A DNA stretch of 64,000 nt from Gnetum montanum. Lineage: Eukaryota > Streptophyta > Gnetopsida > Gnetales > Gnetaceae. Both the position numbers and the translations under genes were made by a program. The stretch lies in the NCBI GenBank assembly GCA_015680685.1, contig MNCI01020368.1, positions 42,676-106,675 of the forward strand. The letters run 5' to 3'. Shown one piece after another: positions 33,356 to 45,616 of this stretch (positions are counted from its first letter, which is position 1; the number at the start of each line of letters is the position of its first letter). Below the pieces are notes generated by a model. It saw only the letters and a list, made by a program, of their open reading frames with translations, had not been told where the DNA came from and made no database searches.

Positions 33356-36237
33356 TTATTTATTCCCCTTGTCTTCTTCCATTCGTCCTAAGAGACGAAT
33401 CTCCCGAGTTGGAATGATGTCAGTCGAGGGGTTATTCTTTTTCTTGCTGAGAGGAGGTGGCTGCATTTCTGCACCTTTATCCTGCCTCTGAGGCACAGGC
33501 GAAGGCATAGAGGCTAGGGGCCTAGGCTTAGGGAAGCCGAGCATAGAGTGGTCTTTTGTAGCGTTAACAGATGTGTCCTCTCCCTTTTGTTTGTCAGGTG
33601 ATGGTTGGCAATTTTGGTTAGAGGCCTGCCCCTGCGTGAGAGGAGTAGCTGGTGATTTTGGTGCCCTGAGAATGAAAGACACCCTAGGCGTGGGCGCGGA
33701 CGAGGCCGGCTTTGCTGTTACTACGTGGCTAAGTGGCATTCTGAGAAGGTGCCCGAATGATGAAGGGTGACCTTGAGACACCACTAGCTGCCAATGAAAG
33801 GTTTTCCCCCCTTGGTGAGCTAGTAGGTACATGCAAAACAAAAGGTTATTTGGGTGGTACTTTCCTCTCACTGTCTGTACTCACCACATTGATTATATAG
33901 GGTGCGTTGTTTGTATTCAATGGATCCTTATACACGTGCAATGCTTGATTTTTCGGACGTGTTGGACTACTGCCATCTAGTTTCAAATGACCATCATCGA
34001 TCATGCGTTGAATGTCGTCCTTCAACACCCAGTAGTAATCTGTGTCGTGACCACAAAACTGGTGGTAGTCACAGAAACGGTCCAGCCTGAAAGATTTCGG
34101 AACTAGTGGTTTGTTAGGTAGGGCTAAAGAAGGATTCTTCAGCAGTTCACAATGACGTCTGTGATGCTTCAGAGCTTCTTCGGATACACTTTTGGGTTGA
34201 ATGTATCCTGCCCCTAACAATTGTTTCAGCAGTTCTGAGTGTTTTACAGGCAGGGTTGTATACTTTGAGCGATCTTTACGCTCAAAGTTTGGTTTTGGCT
34301 GGGGGGCCCTTCAGGGGTAGCTGTGTCTTGGCTGGTGCTACCCGCACTGGCCGTGGTCTCAGGAGGCACTGTAGGTGCCTTCTTATTCTTGTTCTTTGTG
34401 CCCTCAGCCAGTGCAGCTACTATCGTTGTCATCGCTTTACGTTTGTCCTTACCTTTGTTGTGAGCATTCTTGTAGCCGACATACTCCGAGTCTTTGCTGG
34501 CCTCTGCAGCATCTTGGATGCTTCTAGTTTGAGAAAAGGCCTGATGTAAGGAGTTAGTGGAAAGATAATATAGCTTAGACTTGATAAAGTCATTGACTGC
34601 TCCTTTGAAGATGGCTAGTAAGTGTGGCTCCGCGATTGGCTCACAGATTTCATTCAAAGTAGCATTCCAGCGCTGTATGAACTTCTGGACTAGCTCGAGA
34701 GGGTCTTTTTTCACTCCCATGAGTTGATCTAATGTGACTTTCAACTTTAAGTTGTATTTAAAGCGAGTCAAGAATTGTGTCAGAAGCTCTTCCAAGGTTG
34801 AAATGGAAGAGCATGGGAGGGCTCGATACCAATCTAAAGCTTTCCCTGTCAGAGACATAGCAAAGACGCGGATAATCTTGTGAGGCCACTATTGCAACAA
34901 CAAGGATTCGGATCTGAAGGTGACCAAGTGAGCGTTAGGATCCCCCTCCCCATTATACTTGGTAAAATGAGGTAAGGACATCCCTGGTGGCAACGATAGC
35001 ATGGGGACCGTTGGACTAATAGGATCATCTTGATAGAAGTCCATAATCTATATAGTATCTGAACCAGCGGCCTTGAGACATCTAACCTCCTCGGTGAGGG
35101 TCTGAATAAGCAAGAAAGCCTGATCCAAGCCTATCAATGAAGATGTTTGTGCAGCAGGCATAGTGGGTTGAACTGGGAGAGCGGTGCCGGGAAGTGGAAA
35201 TGAAGGAATGGTTTGGCTAGCGAATGGTGGGGCGGGGATCCCTGTAGACAGGTGTGCCTGTGAAGACCACCATCCATCGGTTTGAGAAGAGAGGTTAGCC
35301 ACCGCCTGCTACGTAGGATAAGGATAGGGATATTGTGGGACCATCTACGAAATATGTGTTGCGGTGCAACTGAGGGTTTCACACCATATATCGCAGACTG
35401 GTTATGTTGTGCCACAGGGATGGTCCATTGACTCACGGCAGGTTGTTGGATGGATGTTTGTGGCTGAACGACGGCGGTGATTTATTGGTTTGGGGGGGGT
35501 GAAAGCGATAAAGTCTACACCGGGCAAGTTATGGATATGGCCTGAGGTTGGATCTGTGGGATGAAATGGGGCACGGTGGATGCTGGAACCACCGACGGAA
35601 TGCTGAGCACACGTGGTGATGAAACCACCCCCATGTTATTGTGGGGTATTTGCACTTGCAGCCCAGATGGCTGCATAGTGGCTTGCGAAATGACAGGGAT
35701 GTGTGTCTGTGTGGTCATGGATGAATTAAGAGGGGCAGATTCTCTGTTGGGAAGGAATAATGGATTGACATAAGTATGGGGACTAAGTGTGTGATATGAA
35801 TGTTCAGACTGGGCTGCCAATTCATCATCTTCTTCCTCCCCATTCTGGGGTTCCATCATAGCCCGTGTAGCCTGGCTCTTAGCCATGACCAACTGTGTTA
35901 TAATTTTGTGGTGATGGTCTATTAAAGGGATGATGTCATAGGCTGTTGGGGTGAAATCCTAACCCCCTCGATGGATCATCTCGAAATTTTATTTCACCTC
36001 GATTTCGGCTCGGCTAAGGGCAAGCTTCGCCTGGATCTTGACATAGATGAAGTTGTATTCCTCAGGGGTCATGAAAGTAAATACTGGGTCTTTGCCCTAC
36101 AGTCTCAATGACTGACGCGATGGTCCTTGAGGTCCTGCTACACCAGAAGTTGGTCTGGTGATAGCGATAGGGTTCACAGATGTGGCACCCAAATCAGCAG
36201 CGACCATGGCGGTTGTGGTTGTGAAAAATAAATCCAT
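33356..36237 (-). pseudogene. gag of element G
   Basis: The start ATG at 36237 (MDLFFTTTTAMVAAD) is in the place of the F start. Segments: the N-terminal basic part with stops near 36098, 36000 and 35960; MAKSQATRAMMEPQNGEEED near 35890; a Pro/Gln-rich part to about 35050; the gag core at 34980-34244 (GKALDWYRALPCSSIS, EPHLLAIFKGAVNDF); a knuckle CDYHQFCGHDTDYYW near 34080, where the last Cys has become Tyr; and a Pro/Ser-rich tail to 33356. Stops are more frequent than in F. Confidence 0.87.
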
Positions 36238-36469
36238 TGGTCAAGTAGATTAATCGACAATAAACGACTGGATCTAAAAGAAAAAATTATGGACAAAGAA
36301 GATCGCGGTTAGGCTTTCTACCCTGTAGGATCCCAAAGGAATCGTTAAAGTAACCGATCTACACCACACAAGTTTTCATAAACTTCCCTAGAGGTATTAC
36401 ATTTACGTTTCGGAGATGCAGGTATAGATTGCTTACAGGGCTACCTGTAAAAATACGAATCGAAGCCAA

Positions 36470-36488
36470 GGCCCTCCTTCTAGCGTCA
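36470..36488 (-). other. Primer-binding site of element G
   Basis: TGACGCTAGAAGGAGGGCC on the minus strand, six bases from the 5' LTR. It differs by one G-to-A from the F site. Confidence 0.75.
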
Positions 36489-36494
36489 GAAAAC

Positions 36495-37899
36495 TGTAAC
36501 GATGGAAAATGTTAGCAGCTGGAATACCAAATAAAATCTGTGTATACAGTCTTAACCACAGATCTGTGCGAGGGCTGTGCTGGAGAAAACGAATCCGTAG
36601 TGCCCTAAACGGTCTTGTCGATTAGACAGGGACTTACTAAATTAGTAAACCGATGCAGGTTATGGATATTTTGTGGAACAATTTGATTCGATGAGTCGTG
36701 AAATGAGAGAAAAACGATGTAGATAAATTGTAATAATGATAACGTTAACACGGTAAAAGGAATCAGACTCGAGAGAAACGCGTGATTTCAAGATCTATGC
36801 TTTGACCCGAAAAATGAATATTTTGTATCCCAAGTTACACTGGGGAGACCCCGATTGTCTTGTGTGAAACAAACACAGAATAACAAGAAAATTGTCTAAG
36901 CAAAAGTATAGAATGGAGTCCGATCTACCTCGTAGGCCAGAGATGGGATGCAAGGAAGGTCAAGTTCTGATGTCTATCGATCAACTGCTTCTGATCAATA
37001 GAACTCACAAGCCACACCAGATGATCTCTTTATCTTTGATCTAATCCTTTTGCCTTGGGTAGTCTCTGCTCGGAACTGCCAACAATCACCAATGGAGAAA
37101 GTTGTGTTTTCGCCAAAGGGCCAATCGCTCCTGCTGCCAATGTCCAAGCAAAATGTTTCCTATCTCTGTCAAAAGATAGTGCTGCCAAAAGATTGCCAAA
37201 ATGCTACTCTCTCCTTCTGTCTCTTTGTATGTCTCTATGTGTCCTTCGCCAACTGGGATATTTATAAGTTTGACCATATGTGGAGAAGGCATGGCTGTGA
37301 TGACACATGTTTCAAACCTTTTAGAAGATTGTTGACTTGACCATCCTTGTGTTGAAATTCTTGACTATGCACAATACGCGCATCTTCATATTGTGCGTAT
37401 GAATAAAAAATGTGGATCGAGCATGTCTCAGTTGATTTTGGACTACATTACGCTCGTACGCATTGCGTCGTGTGCAAGAGCGTAATAAAGCACAAAAGTA
37501 ATGGACTCAAGTTACTTTACGTTCGTTTACGCTGACAAGCGTAGTGAAGCGTAAACAATGATTAACTTGGCGATGAATTACGCTGACGTACGCTGAGTTG
37601 CGTAACAAGCGTAAGATGATCAATCTGCAAGAAAGAGAAAAGAGTTGATCTATTGCGCTTCCTTTGGATTCTCTTTGACGTTTTCGGAGCTCATTACGCT
37701 GCCTTGCGTAACAGAGCGTAAATCTTCTCTTGGACAAAAGACTTAGCAGAATACATGAGAGATTACATATTACGCTGCTTAGGCCTTAGGCTTCGCCAAA
37801 TCTGCTTGCCTTGTTCTCCTTTCTGGAATTCTGTTATGTACTTTTGTCTAAATCACAAACCTTCACCTGAGGCTGACTCACAATTTTCACGGTGTTTCA
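36495..37899 (-). repeat. 5' LTR of element G (1405 bp)
   Basis: Same length as 20762-22166 and closely similar. TATA box near 37268-37256. Hairpin region at 37366-37399 has two or three stem changes. It ends TTTCA at 37899, followed by acttg. Confidence 0.92.
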
Positions 37900-37904
37900 A
37901 CTTG

Positions 37905-38940
37905 GTTTGATGGTGTGTTCTTGACACAGATCAATTACGAGTTCTCCAAGATGCTCATGAGGGTCCTTGTGGGGGTCATTATGTTGGGAGACAAACAACC
38001 ATTAAAATATTGCTTACAGGATATTATTGGCTTACATTATTTTGGGACATCCATCATTTTGTCCAATCTTGTGAGCACTGCCAACGCGATGGGGGAATGA
38101 TTGCTAGAATGGATAGTCCACAATAATGGATTCAACCGTAGAACCCTTTGACATATGGGGTATTGATTTTATGGGGCCTATTACACCTATGTCCAATGGA
38201 AAAGTATACATTATTGTTGCTATTAACTATTTCAAAAAATGGGTAGAAGTATCCATTGTTATCGACTGTACATCATCTACCACTGCATGATTTTTTCAAC
38301 AACAAATCGTAAACAGGTTTGGCCTCCCTCATGCACTTATTTCTGATAATGGTACGCACTTTACAAGTGCGACTTTTTAGAAGTTGATGCAACACATAGG
38401 AGTTGAGCATAAACTAACTATACCATGTCATACTTAAGAAAATGGTCAAGATGAAGTCACCAATAGGAAAATCACCAAATTTTAAACATGAACCATTAGC
38501 AAATATAGGTGAGACTAGAGCACCAAACTCAACAATGCTCTTTGGGCCTACTGCTCCACATGGAAACTCCCTATAGGCTATTCTCCCTATGAGTTAGTGT
38601 ATGATAAACTCCCAACACTTCCTATCCAAGCTAAGCTCTGTACACTATCTACAACATGTGACCTTAACCTTGACCTTAGTCTTGCATAGAAAGAATGGTT
38701 AATGAATCTTAACTTGCTAGATGAAAATTGATTAGCCACCTTGTCATCCAATGAACTACATAAGGCCTTCAACAAACAACGTCATGACCTAAGATTTAGA
38801 AAAGTCAAGTACCAACCAGGAGATAGGGTCTTTATTGGAATCTCACACATGTGCCACAATGAACTAAGTTTCAAAAGTTGTGGGAAGGACCTTATATCAT
38901 TTATGAAACTTTTTCTTCAAGGGCCATGATGATCTATAAA
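37905..38940 (+). pseudogene. Integrase of element D/E
   Basis: The reading resumes right after element G. Zinc region: DAHEGPCGGH near 37950 and CEHCQRDGG near 38068. Core: FDIWGIDFMGPI near 38145 with the first Asp, LISDNGTHFTSATF near 38340 with the second, and the third Glu in ENGQDEVTNR near 38440. The C-terminal part (GYSPYELVYDK, HDLRFRKVKYQPGDRV) reaches about 38830 and ends near 38930. All three catalytic acids are present, but stops (38288, 38378, 38435 and more) break the frame. Confidence 0.85.
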
Positions 38941-40990
38941 CCTGGAAGCCCAAATAAGAAACAATTAGTCAACATCTAGCAAACCAAAGCTTTCCATGAG
39001 TCCAAAATAGCTAGTAGTAACACCACCTCTACTGATGGACAAACCTTCTCATTATTTTGGATCTCCTCCTTCTAACTCAGTCATGGGGGAGAGGGCTACC
39101 AATGCTAATTATTCTAAGCCCTCAGCTTATTTTACTCTTTTTTTTTACACATTTTTCATTTTTATTTATTTTTGTTTTACACCATCGTTAACATTTTTAC
39201 TATTTCTTTCTCTGTTACACTTTGTTCAATGTATTCTCACTTGTCACGTAATAAGTATTCATGATGGTGGGTTGTACTTTAATGGTGTTGATTACTAATG
39301 TTTTGTTTTTACCTTCGAATTTTAATGTTGATGCTAAGATATGGTTTCTTTTGAAAAAATAGGCAATGAGTCAACATCATCCATTCATCCATTAAACTCT
39401 ATGGTCTCCTTTTTTTTGGAAGTGTACTATCCCTTTTTCTAATCAAACATATTAATGAATTTGTGGCTTGGTATTCTTCAAATCAAGGAAAGATTCGAAT
39501 GAATTAAAAAGGGTGTGACTTCAAGGGGATTCAATGTAGTTGTGCTGGCTATTCTCTTAGGTACTTGGATGATTTTTATAGGATTTTCATCATTCCACTA
39601 TCAACTAATATCAAGAAGTTGAATGAATCAAATAAGTCTTTGCATTGTGTGGTTCTTACTCAAAAAAAGAAAAAAAAGCTAGTGGGGATTCAAAGCACAC
39701 CCCTTATACATAATAAAGAAAAATGGACTACAAGCACTAGTTATGGCATTGGAAAGACATGTTACCCATGCTTGAAGGTTCCCTCTAACTAAGGCCCTTT
39801 CTCACTTCCTATTTTTCTATTCTTCTCTTTTGGAATGGTGGTTGCCTTGTAGAAGCATTCTTGTTACTTTAGGAGGATGGGTGGGTCACGTGTATTGATG
39901 CAACGTCACTGGATGTGGTTAGTTTTAATCTAGATTTGGGCTGAATTTTATTAAGTCACCTTAACCACATAATACACAAGAGACTTTGCACAACCTTGAT
40001 TTTGGGATTCCATTCCATTCTCTCTTCTCTTCCCATATTGCTTCTCGTATTCTATCTCATTGTTGATTTTATGATTAGTCTATATCTTGGTTAATGCATT
40101 GTTAATCTTTAGTAAATTCTTATGGGTGAATTCTTAACTATTGTTTCCATATGTCATTCCTAGAGCCTATGAACTCTTTGTTTTGTGGGTTTGTCAAGGC
40201 ATAAAGGGCATGAGCCTCCTTTGGGGAGGATCCACTATCATTTCTTTTTGGTGCAATTGTTAAGTCCTTTCCCTTAAACATTTCTTACACTCAACTATTT
40301 CTCATTTCAACCCACCCATGACATCCATTTTCTATTTATTGGCTTCACCATTGTTCTTCCTCTTGCCTTCATTTTTTCTTTTGTTTTCCATCTTATTGCT
40401 ACCAGAGGTTCGCTCTTAGTTGTGGGGGCCCTGTCACAAATTTTTTCCATTCCATTACTTATCTCACCCCTACACATTAGGTAGTTATCACTTACAAACC
40501 TCTAACCTAGTATCTGCCATAACCACAACTTAGCCAATGAATTTCATATCGAGGCAAGGTATCAACTACATTATATCTTATCTATCCTTACTAATTCATG
40601 ATTGTATTGTGTGTGTAGATGGAGATCACATGAACAATGGATTGGGACAAGAGGGAGCACTCAAGATGGACTAGAGCAAGAGCATTTACACAAGGAACGA
40701 GCTTGGTCATGTGGCCATGGATGAACAATGGTATGCACCTTTTCGACATCGGTAGCAACGTGCTTCATTTTCTCTTCTTTCTCCATTCAAGCTATCAAAT
40801 GAGAGTCTAGGTGTCATCTATGTATAGTATTCACCATAATGGTTATGAACACCAATGTTGTAATTCGTATGTTGATCCATTCACAGGGTACTTTGAGTCT
40901 ATCATTCCATGTCACTGTCAGTTTTGTTCAGTCAATAATTCCATACCTTCCAAATATTTTGTAAGAAACTTGAGGATGAGTTTTCATTTA
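38941..40990 (+). other. 3' non-coding region of element D/E
   Basis: About 2 kb without a credible gene; no env-like frame of the kind some Athila elements carry. The region is homologous in reverse to 46710-49235 in B/C (shared landmarks: the actcagtcatgg stretch near 39079 and gggcatgagcctc near 40208). Pyrimidine-rich stretches are frequent (39130-39230, 40010-40070). Confidence 0.7.
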
Positions 40991-41002
40991 GTCGTGGGGG
41001 TA
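40991..41002 (+). other. Polypurine tract of element D/E
   Basis: gtcgtgggggta lies directly before the 3' LTR. B/C has gtcatgagggta in the same place on the minus strand, supporting the LTR boundary. Confidence 0.7.
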
Positions 41003-41833
41003 TAATGAGTCCAAATATTAGACCCTCGATATTGGATACGTGATATCAGGATCGACCAAGTGACATCAAATACTTGATGTCAGAGCCTATCTCGTTGGCT
41101 ATAAATAAGAGATAGGGGTGCTTGGTTTTGCATAGTTTCTTTCAATCCTTAACCAAACTCTTACAATTTTTCCTTTCCAGAGTTAGAATTATTTCTGAGT
41201 GCTTGCAGTAGGAGTCATAAAGTAAACAGATCTTTATTCAAGCATTGTGTAGCTAAGCATACCTTGTGTTAGGAAATAAATATGAACAACCTTGCAACAT
41301 TCAGAATAGCTTCATTGTTGCATTATTGCATTTAATGTTATTTACTGTTATTTGCTGCTTTCATTAGTTAATCAATGTTATTTTTATAGAATTGTTAATT
41401 ATCAATAAATTAGCACACTCAGCATGACCACTTTGAGCATACATGGAACACTTGGTAACCTAGTAACGACTAGCGTTTGGTAATCCTGGTAGTGTTACAC
41501 TAGTTCAAGATGTGTCCAAAGAGTGAGAATGGATGTTGGTGTTAGGAATAGTTAAGAATAGTTAATTAGTTAAATCAAATTAGTTATTAAGATACTTCAT
41601 TTCTCTCTCTTAATCATCAAGAATATAAATCATAAAACTAATAAAAATCATATACCTTGAGTTTACTTAACCATACAATTGTGCCTTACAAGTAAGCTTG
41701 GGAAGATAATGATTGCATAACTCATCCTTGTTCTGTATAGGTGCATAAGCACTTAATCCTTGGAGTTTGACCAGATCGTGCATGAACGCTCATATTCGTA
41801 TGGTTGGACGTAGGGGTATCTCATCACTCATCA
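41003..41833 (+). repeat. 3' LTR of element D/E (831 bp)
   Basis: It starts taatgagtcc (TG changed to TA; compare tgatgagcct in the 5' LTR) and ends CTCATCA. TATA box near 41099-41109. The internal match to 3280-4107 is continuous, with scattered, mainly transition, differences. Confidence 0.9.
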
Positions 41834-44800
41834 TTTACCTAAATCTTGAAATCCAATTATTACAACTATTACTACCTATATGAGTATTGGTAATATTTAT
41901 TTTGATGGTGTAGTTTCTACTCTTTAGGATAGGGTCAATTATAAAGTAATGTTTTTATAGTTTCAAATAGAGGTAAATTTAATAAACATGAACAAAGCAA
42001 GGAAAGAAGTAAAAGTAGAGGAACTTCTAAAAGTAGGATTGAATGTGGGTTTTACCATAAAATTGGTCACATGAAGAGGGACTTTTGTGGTTACAAAGCT
42101 TGGAAAGGATCATTGCAACAAAAGGAAGAGATTGAGTTAAAAAAATCAGAAAATAATGTAAGTTCACAAATAAATCATACAAAGGATGAGCTTGCTTTTG
42201 ATTTTGTTGTATCTAAATCATCTATAGTATTTTCTTTATACATAACAAAAGATATTTGGATTGTAAACATAGGAGCCTCATTTCATAATTGCCCTGACTA
42301 CTCTACTTTTGCTTCATATCAGCTTGTTTCATCAAGAGTTATTTATGCTACTAATAGTGTTCCTTTAAAAATTTCTAGTATAGGAAATGTTTTCTTCCAA
42401 CAGCCTAGTTTGCCTAAAATCACTCTTAATAATGATAAGCATGTTCCTAAAGTTTATAAAAAGTTGATTTCTACTTCTCAACTTAATGATTTAGATTTAA
42501 ATTTCTCATGTAGAAATAATCAGTGGAAAATTACCAAGGGCATTTTAATAATTTTAAAGGATAAAAAAATAGGCACAATGTATACTTTAGAAGCTAACAT
42601 ATGTTTGCAGGGTGATGTTGTAGCTACAATTGCTATAGGGGAAGATACTGATTTATGGCATAAATGGTTAGGCAATATCAATTACTCTAATTTAAATGTA
42701 CTTCAATCTTATTCTTACATTCCAAAATTTGTAGTAAGCTATATAGAATTTTACAAAGATTGTGTTGTTGGTAAATCAAAAAGGGTGAATTTTTTTAGAA
42801 ATATGGAATGTAGATGAGCTAATAAATCAAAGCTTGTTTATCTTCATGTTTGTGGTCCAATAAATCCAACATCATTAGGTGGATCAATGTATTTTTTTCC
42901 TTTCATTAATGATCATACATGGAAAGTATGGGTATTTCCAATAAAGTCCAAAGATGATGTTTTAAATATTTTTAAGTCCTTTGTTGCTAAAGTAGAGACA
43001 CAAAAAAGTTTAAAGTTAAAATGTTTTCTTACTGATAATGATGGTGAATATACTTCAAATGCATTTAGTGAGTTTTGCAGAGAAAAAGAAATTTAGCATA
43101 TTCATCTTCCTCCTAGAACTCTACAGGAAAATGGAGTAGCAGAAACATGGAATAGAATCTTGGTTGAATGTGCAAGATCTATGACTGTTGATGCAAGTTT
43201 GCCTAAAATTTTTTGGGTTGAAGCTATTATGACTACTACTTATTTAATTAATAGATCACCACATTCCTCTTTAAATAATGAAGTACAAGAGTCTTTGTAG
43301 AGTGGGAGACATGTTTCTTATAATCATTTAAAATTTTTTACATGTGTTTCTTACATGCATATACAAAAAGAAAAATAGATCTAAATTTGATGATAAATCA
43401 CAAAGATGTATTTTGTTAGTTATGGTAATGATGAATTAGGTTTCAGATTATGGGATCCTGAAGCAAAGCAATTTGTAAGATCACGAGATGTAAAATTTCA
43501 AGAAAATGTGATGTTTTATGATTTTCAAAATAAGTTTTCTAATTATATTACACAATAGGCTCCTAGATTTGTTTTGAAGCCTAAAGAAGATATAATACAA
43601 GAGCAAGTGGCAAATTAAAACATCCTAGAATTTCTAGATGAAGATGAGAGAAAAGAAACTAATGAGGAAAATCTTGTAAAAAATATGTCACATTAGGTAA
43701 GACATTTAAGTAGAATCATACATCCTCCTACTAGATTTAAAGATTATATTCTTTATACAGATTGTGGTGAACTTGAAATGATGAAAGAAGCTCTTACTAT
43801 TCCTGATGCAATAAAATAGAAGGAAGCTATGAAAAGGGAATGGAATTAACTCTAATTGAATATAACTTGGGAATTTTTTAAATTACCCAAGGGACATAAA
43901 ACACTTGAAAATAGATGGATTTTTACTATAAAGAATAAGGTAAATGAAGGGAATCTTTATAAAGCTAGACTCGTAGCTAGAGGTTATGATCAAAAACCAA
44001 GAATTGATTTTATAGAAATTTTTTCTTCCGTTGTTAAGTATTCTTCTATTTGGGTTATTCTTTCATTGGTTGCTTGTTTAGATTTGAAGTTAGAATAGTT
44101 ATATGCATTAGCCAAAAGGATTTGTTCATCAAAATAAATCTCACTAAGTGTGTCACTTGAGGAAAAGTTTATATGGTTTAAAATAATCTCCTAGGTAGTG
44201 GTATAGAAAACTTGATTATTTATGCACCAAATGGATTATTGTAGGAGTGATCTTGATTATTGTGTTCATTTATGAACTGATAAAAATAAATTTGTAATTT
44301 TGTTGTCGTATGTAGATGATATGCTTATTGCAAGAAATGATATATCAAAAATAAAACAACTTAAAATAGAGATAAGTAAATAGTTTTCTATGAAAGATTT
44401 GGGACATGCCAAAAGAATTCTTGGAATGCATATTTGTAGAGATAAAAAGTAGAAAAAGATTATGGCTCAATCAAAATGAATATATTGGCATTGAAACATT
44501 TTAATATGTTAGAAGCAAAACCTGTAAGTACTCCTTTGACTTCTCATTTCCAATTATCTAAGAAAGATTGTCCCAATATAGAAAAATAAATTTCTAAAGT
44601 AAAATATATTTCATATACTTTCATTGTTGGATCTTTAATATATGCTATGGTATGCACTCATCTAGATATAACATATGCAGTTAGTGTTGTTAGTAGATAT
44701 ATGAATAATTATGGTTGCAATCATTGGCTTACTATGAAATGGATTCTTAGATACTTAAAGGGAACTTAATTTGACTATTTATGTTTTGGAAATAATGATT

Positions 44801-45260
44801 TGAATATTTGTTGTTATGTGAATGCAAATTTTGCAACTGATTTAGATACCAAACGTTCAATTACAAGTTATGCTTTTGTTTGAGGTGGTGTTGCAATAAG
44901 TCGAATGTTAAACTTCAATCTCTAGTAAGTTTGTCCACTACAGAATATGAATATGTGGCATTGACAAAAGCACGTAAGAAGATGTTACAGTTATAAAGAG
45001 TTTTATAGTTTCTTGGTGTAAAGTAAGATAGTTATCAAATTTTATGTGATAGCCAAAGTGGGTTACATCTAGTAAGAAATTCAACTTCTCATGACAAAAA
45101 AAAACATATTGATATTAAATACCATTTTATTAGAGATACAATTGAAGAAGGCTTAATTAATTTGTAGAAAATTAACACAAAAAAAATATTGTTGATGCAT
45201 TGACTAAGGTGATTACAATAGATGTGCATGTTTTTTGCATAAAACAACTTGGAATAGCGG
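41834..45260 (+). pseudogene. Copia element J: gag end, protease, integrase, RT and RNase H
   Basis: A plus-strand Ty1/copia polyprotein in relic form. The gag knuckle near 42037-42090 reads ECGFYHKIGHMKRDFC, with the second Cys changed to Tyr. Protease: IWIVNIGASFHNC near 42255, where the usual D-S-G is NIG. Pre-integrase: DLWHKWLGNINYSNL near 42650. Integrase core: FINDHTWKVWVFPIKSKDD near 42903 and FLTDNDGEYTS near 43025. RT: GHKTLENRWIFTIKNK near 43890, KARLVARGYDQKPRIDF near 43960, catalytic LLSYVDDMLIARND near 44300, DLGHAKRILGMHICRD near 44398. RNase H: STTEYEYVALTKA near 44938, KKKHIDIKYHFIRDTIEEG near 45098. Many stops and shifts. Confidence 0.88.
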
Positions 45261-45336
45261 AGATGTAAGAATGCAGTTTGAAATCAATGCATCTCTAACT
45301 TGAAGATTTGTGTAATTTTTCTTCAAGTGGAAGAAT

Positions 45337-45597
45337 TGTTAACAAGTAATGAAAAAAATTAAATTGTTAGTTAATATGAAGAAAACTCCTCTATTTTTAT
45401 CAATTTAAGTTATGTTTTTCATGACTTCTAGCTTTGAAATCTCTTCTTGAGGTATGATTAGCAATTTTTAAAATTATCAATAGAAAAAAGACTATTTTTT
45501 CTCCTATAAATTAAGGATGGGAAGATGTGTTAACCACCACAACAACAACAACAATAAAGTATGAAAGGAAGGGCTTAAGAGTGTCATGACAGTAACA
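45337..45597 (+). repeat. Probable 3' LTR of Copia element J
   Basis: A purine run (aagtggaagaa, 45324-45335) of the usual Copia PPT form precedes tgttaacaag. A TATA-like cctataaattaag lies near 45505. The far end is placed at gtaaca (45597) by imperfect inverted ends. The 5' LTR is not in the window, so the limits cannot be tested by pair comparison. Confidence 0.4.
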
Positions 45598-45616
45598 AGC
45601 TATGAGAGTAATCAAG

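Larger units (their letters stand above)
20762..37899 (-). mobile_element. Element G: Tat-type Ty3/gypsy element with an antisense gene
   Basis: Two 1405-bp LTRs (20762-22166, 36495-37899) are flanked by gctta (20757-20761) and acttg (37900-37904). Comparison with H at about 59855 suggests the original site read gcttg, one transition having struck each arm. The element sits between RNase H and integrase of D/E. At 17.1 kb it is long for Ty3/gypsy, because of a 4-kb antisense transcription unit between protease and RT. F is a close relative lacking that part. Confidence 0.93.
3280..41833 (+). mobile_element. Element D/E: Athila-like Ty3/gypsy element, split by two nested insertions
   Basis: The 5' LTR is at 3280-4107 and the 3' LTR at 41003-41833, both plus, flanked by tttat (3275-3279) and tttac (41834-41838), a duplication with one transition. 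Without F (6365-17837) and G (20762-37899) the element is about 9.9 kb. Order: LTR, PBS, gag, protease, RT, RNase H, integrase, about 2 kb non-coding, PPT, LTR. The tRNA-Asp-type PBS and the RT motifs (FLDGYSGYNQI) are Athila-like. Every domain is present but broken, so the copy is dead. It is younger than J and older than F and G. Confidence 0.9.

Noticed and set aside
38941-40990. A possible env-like gene of Athila type in the D/E tail
   Set aside because: No long or conserved frame, signal peptide or membrane pattern stands out, and frames are not shared with the homologous B/C tail.
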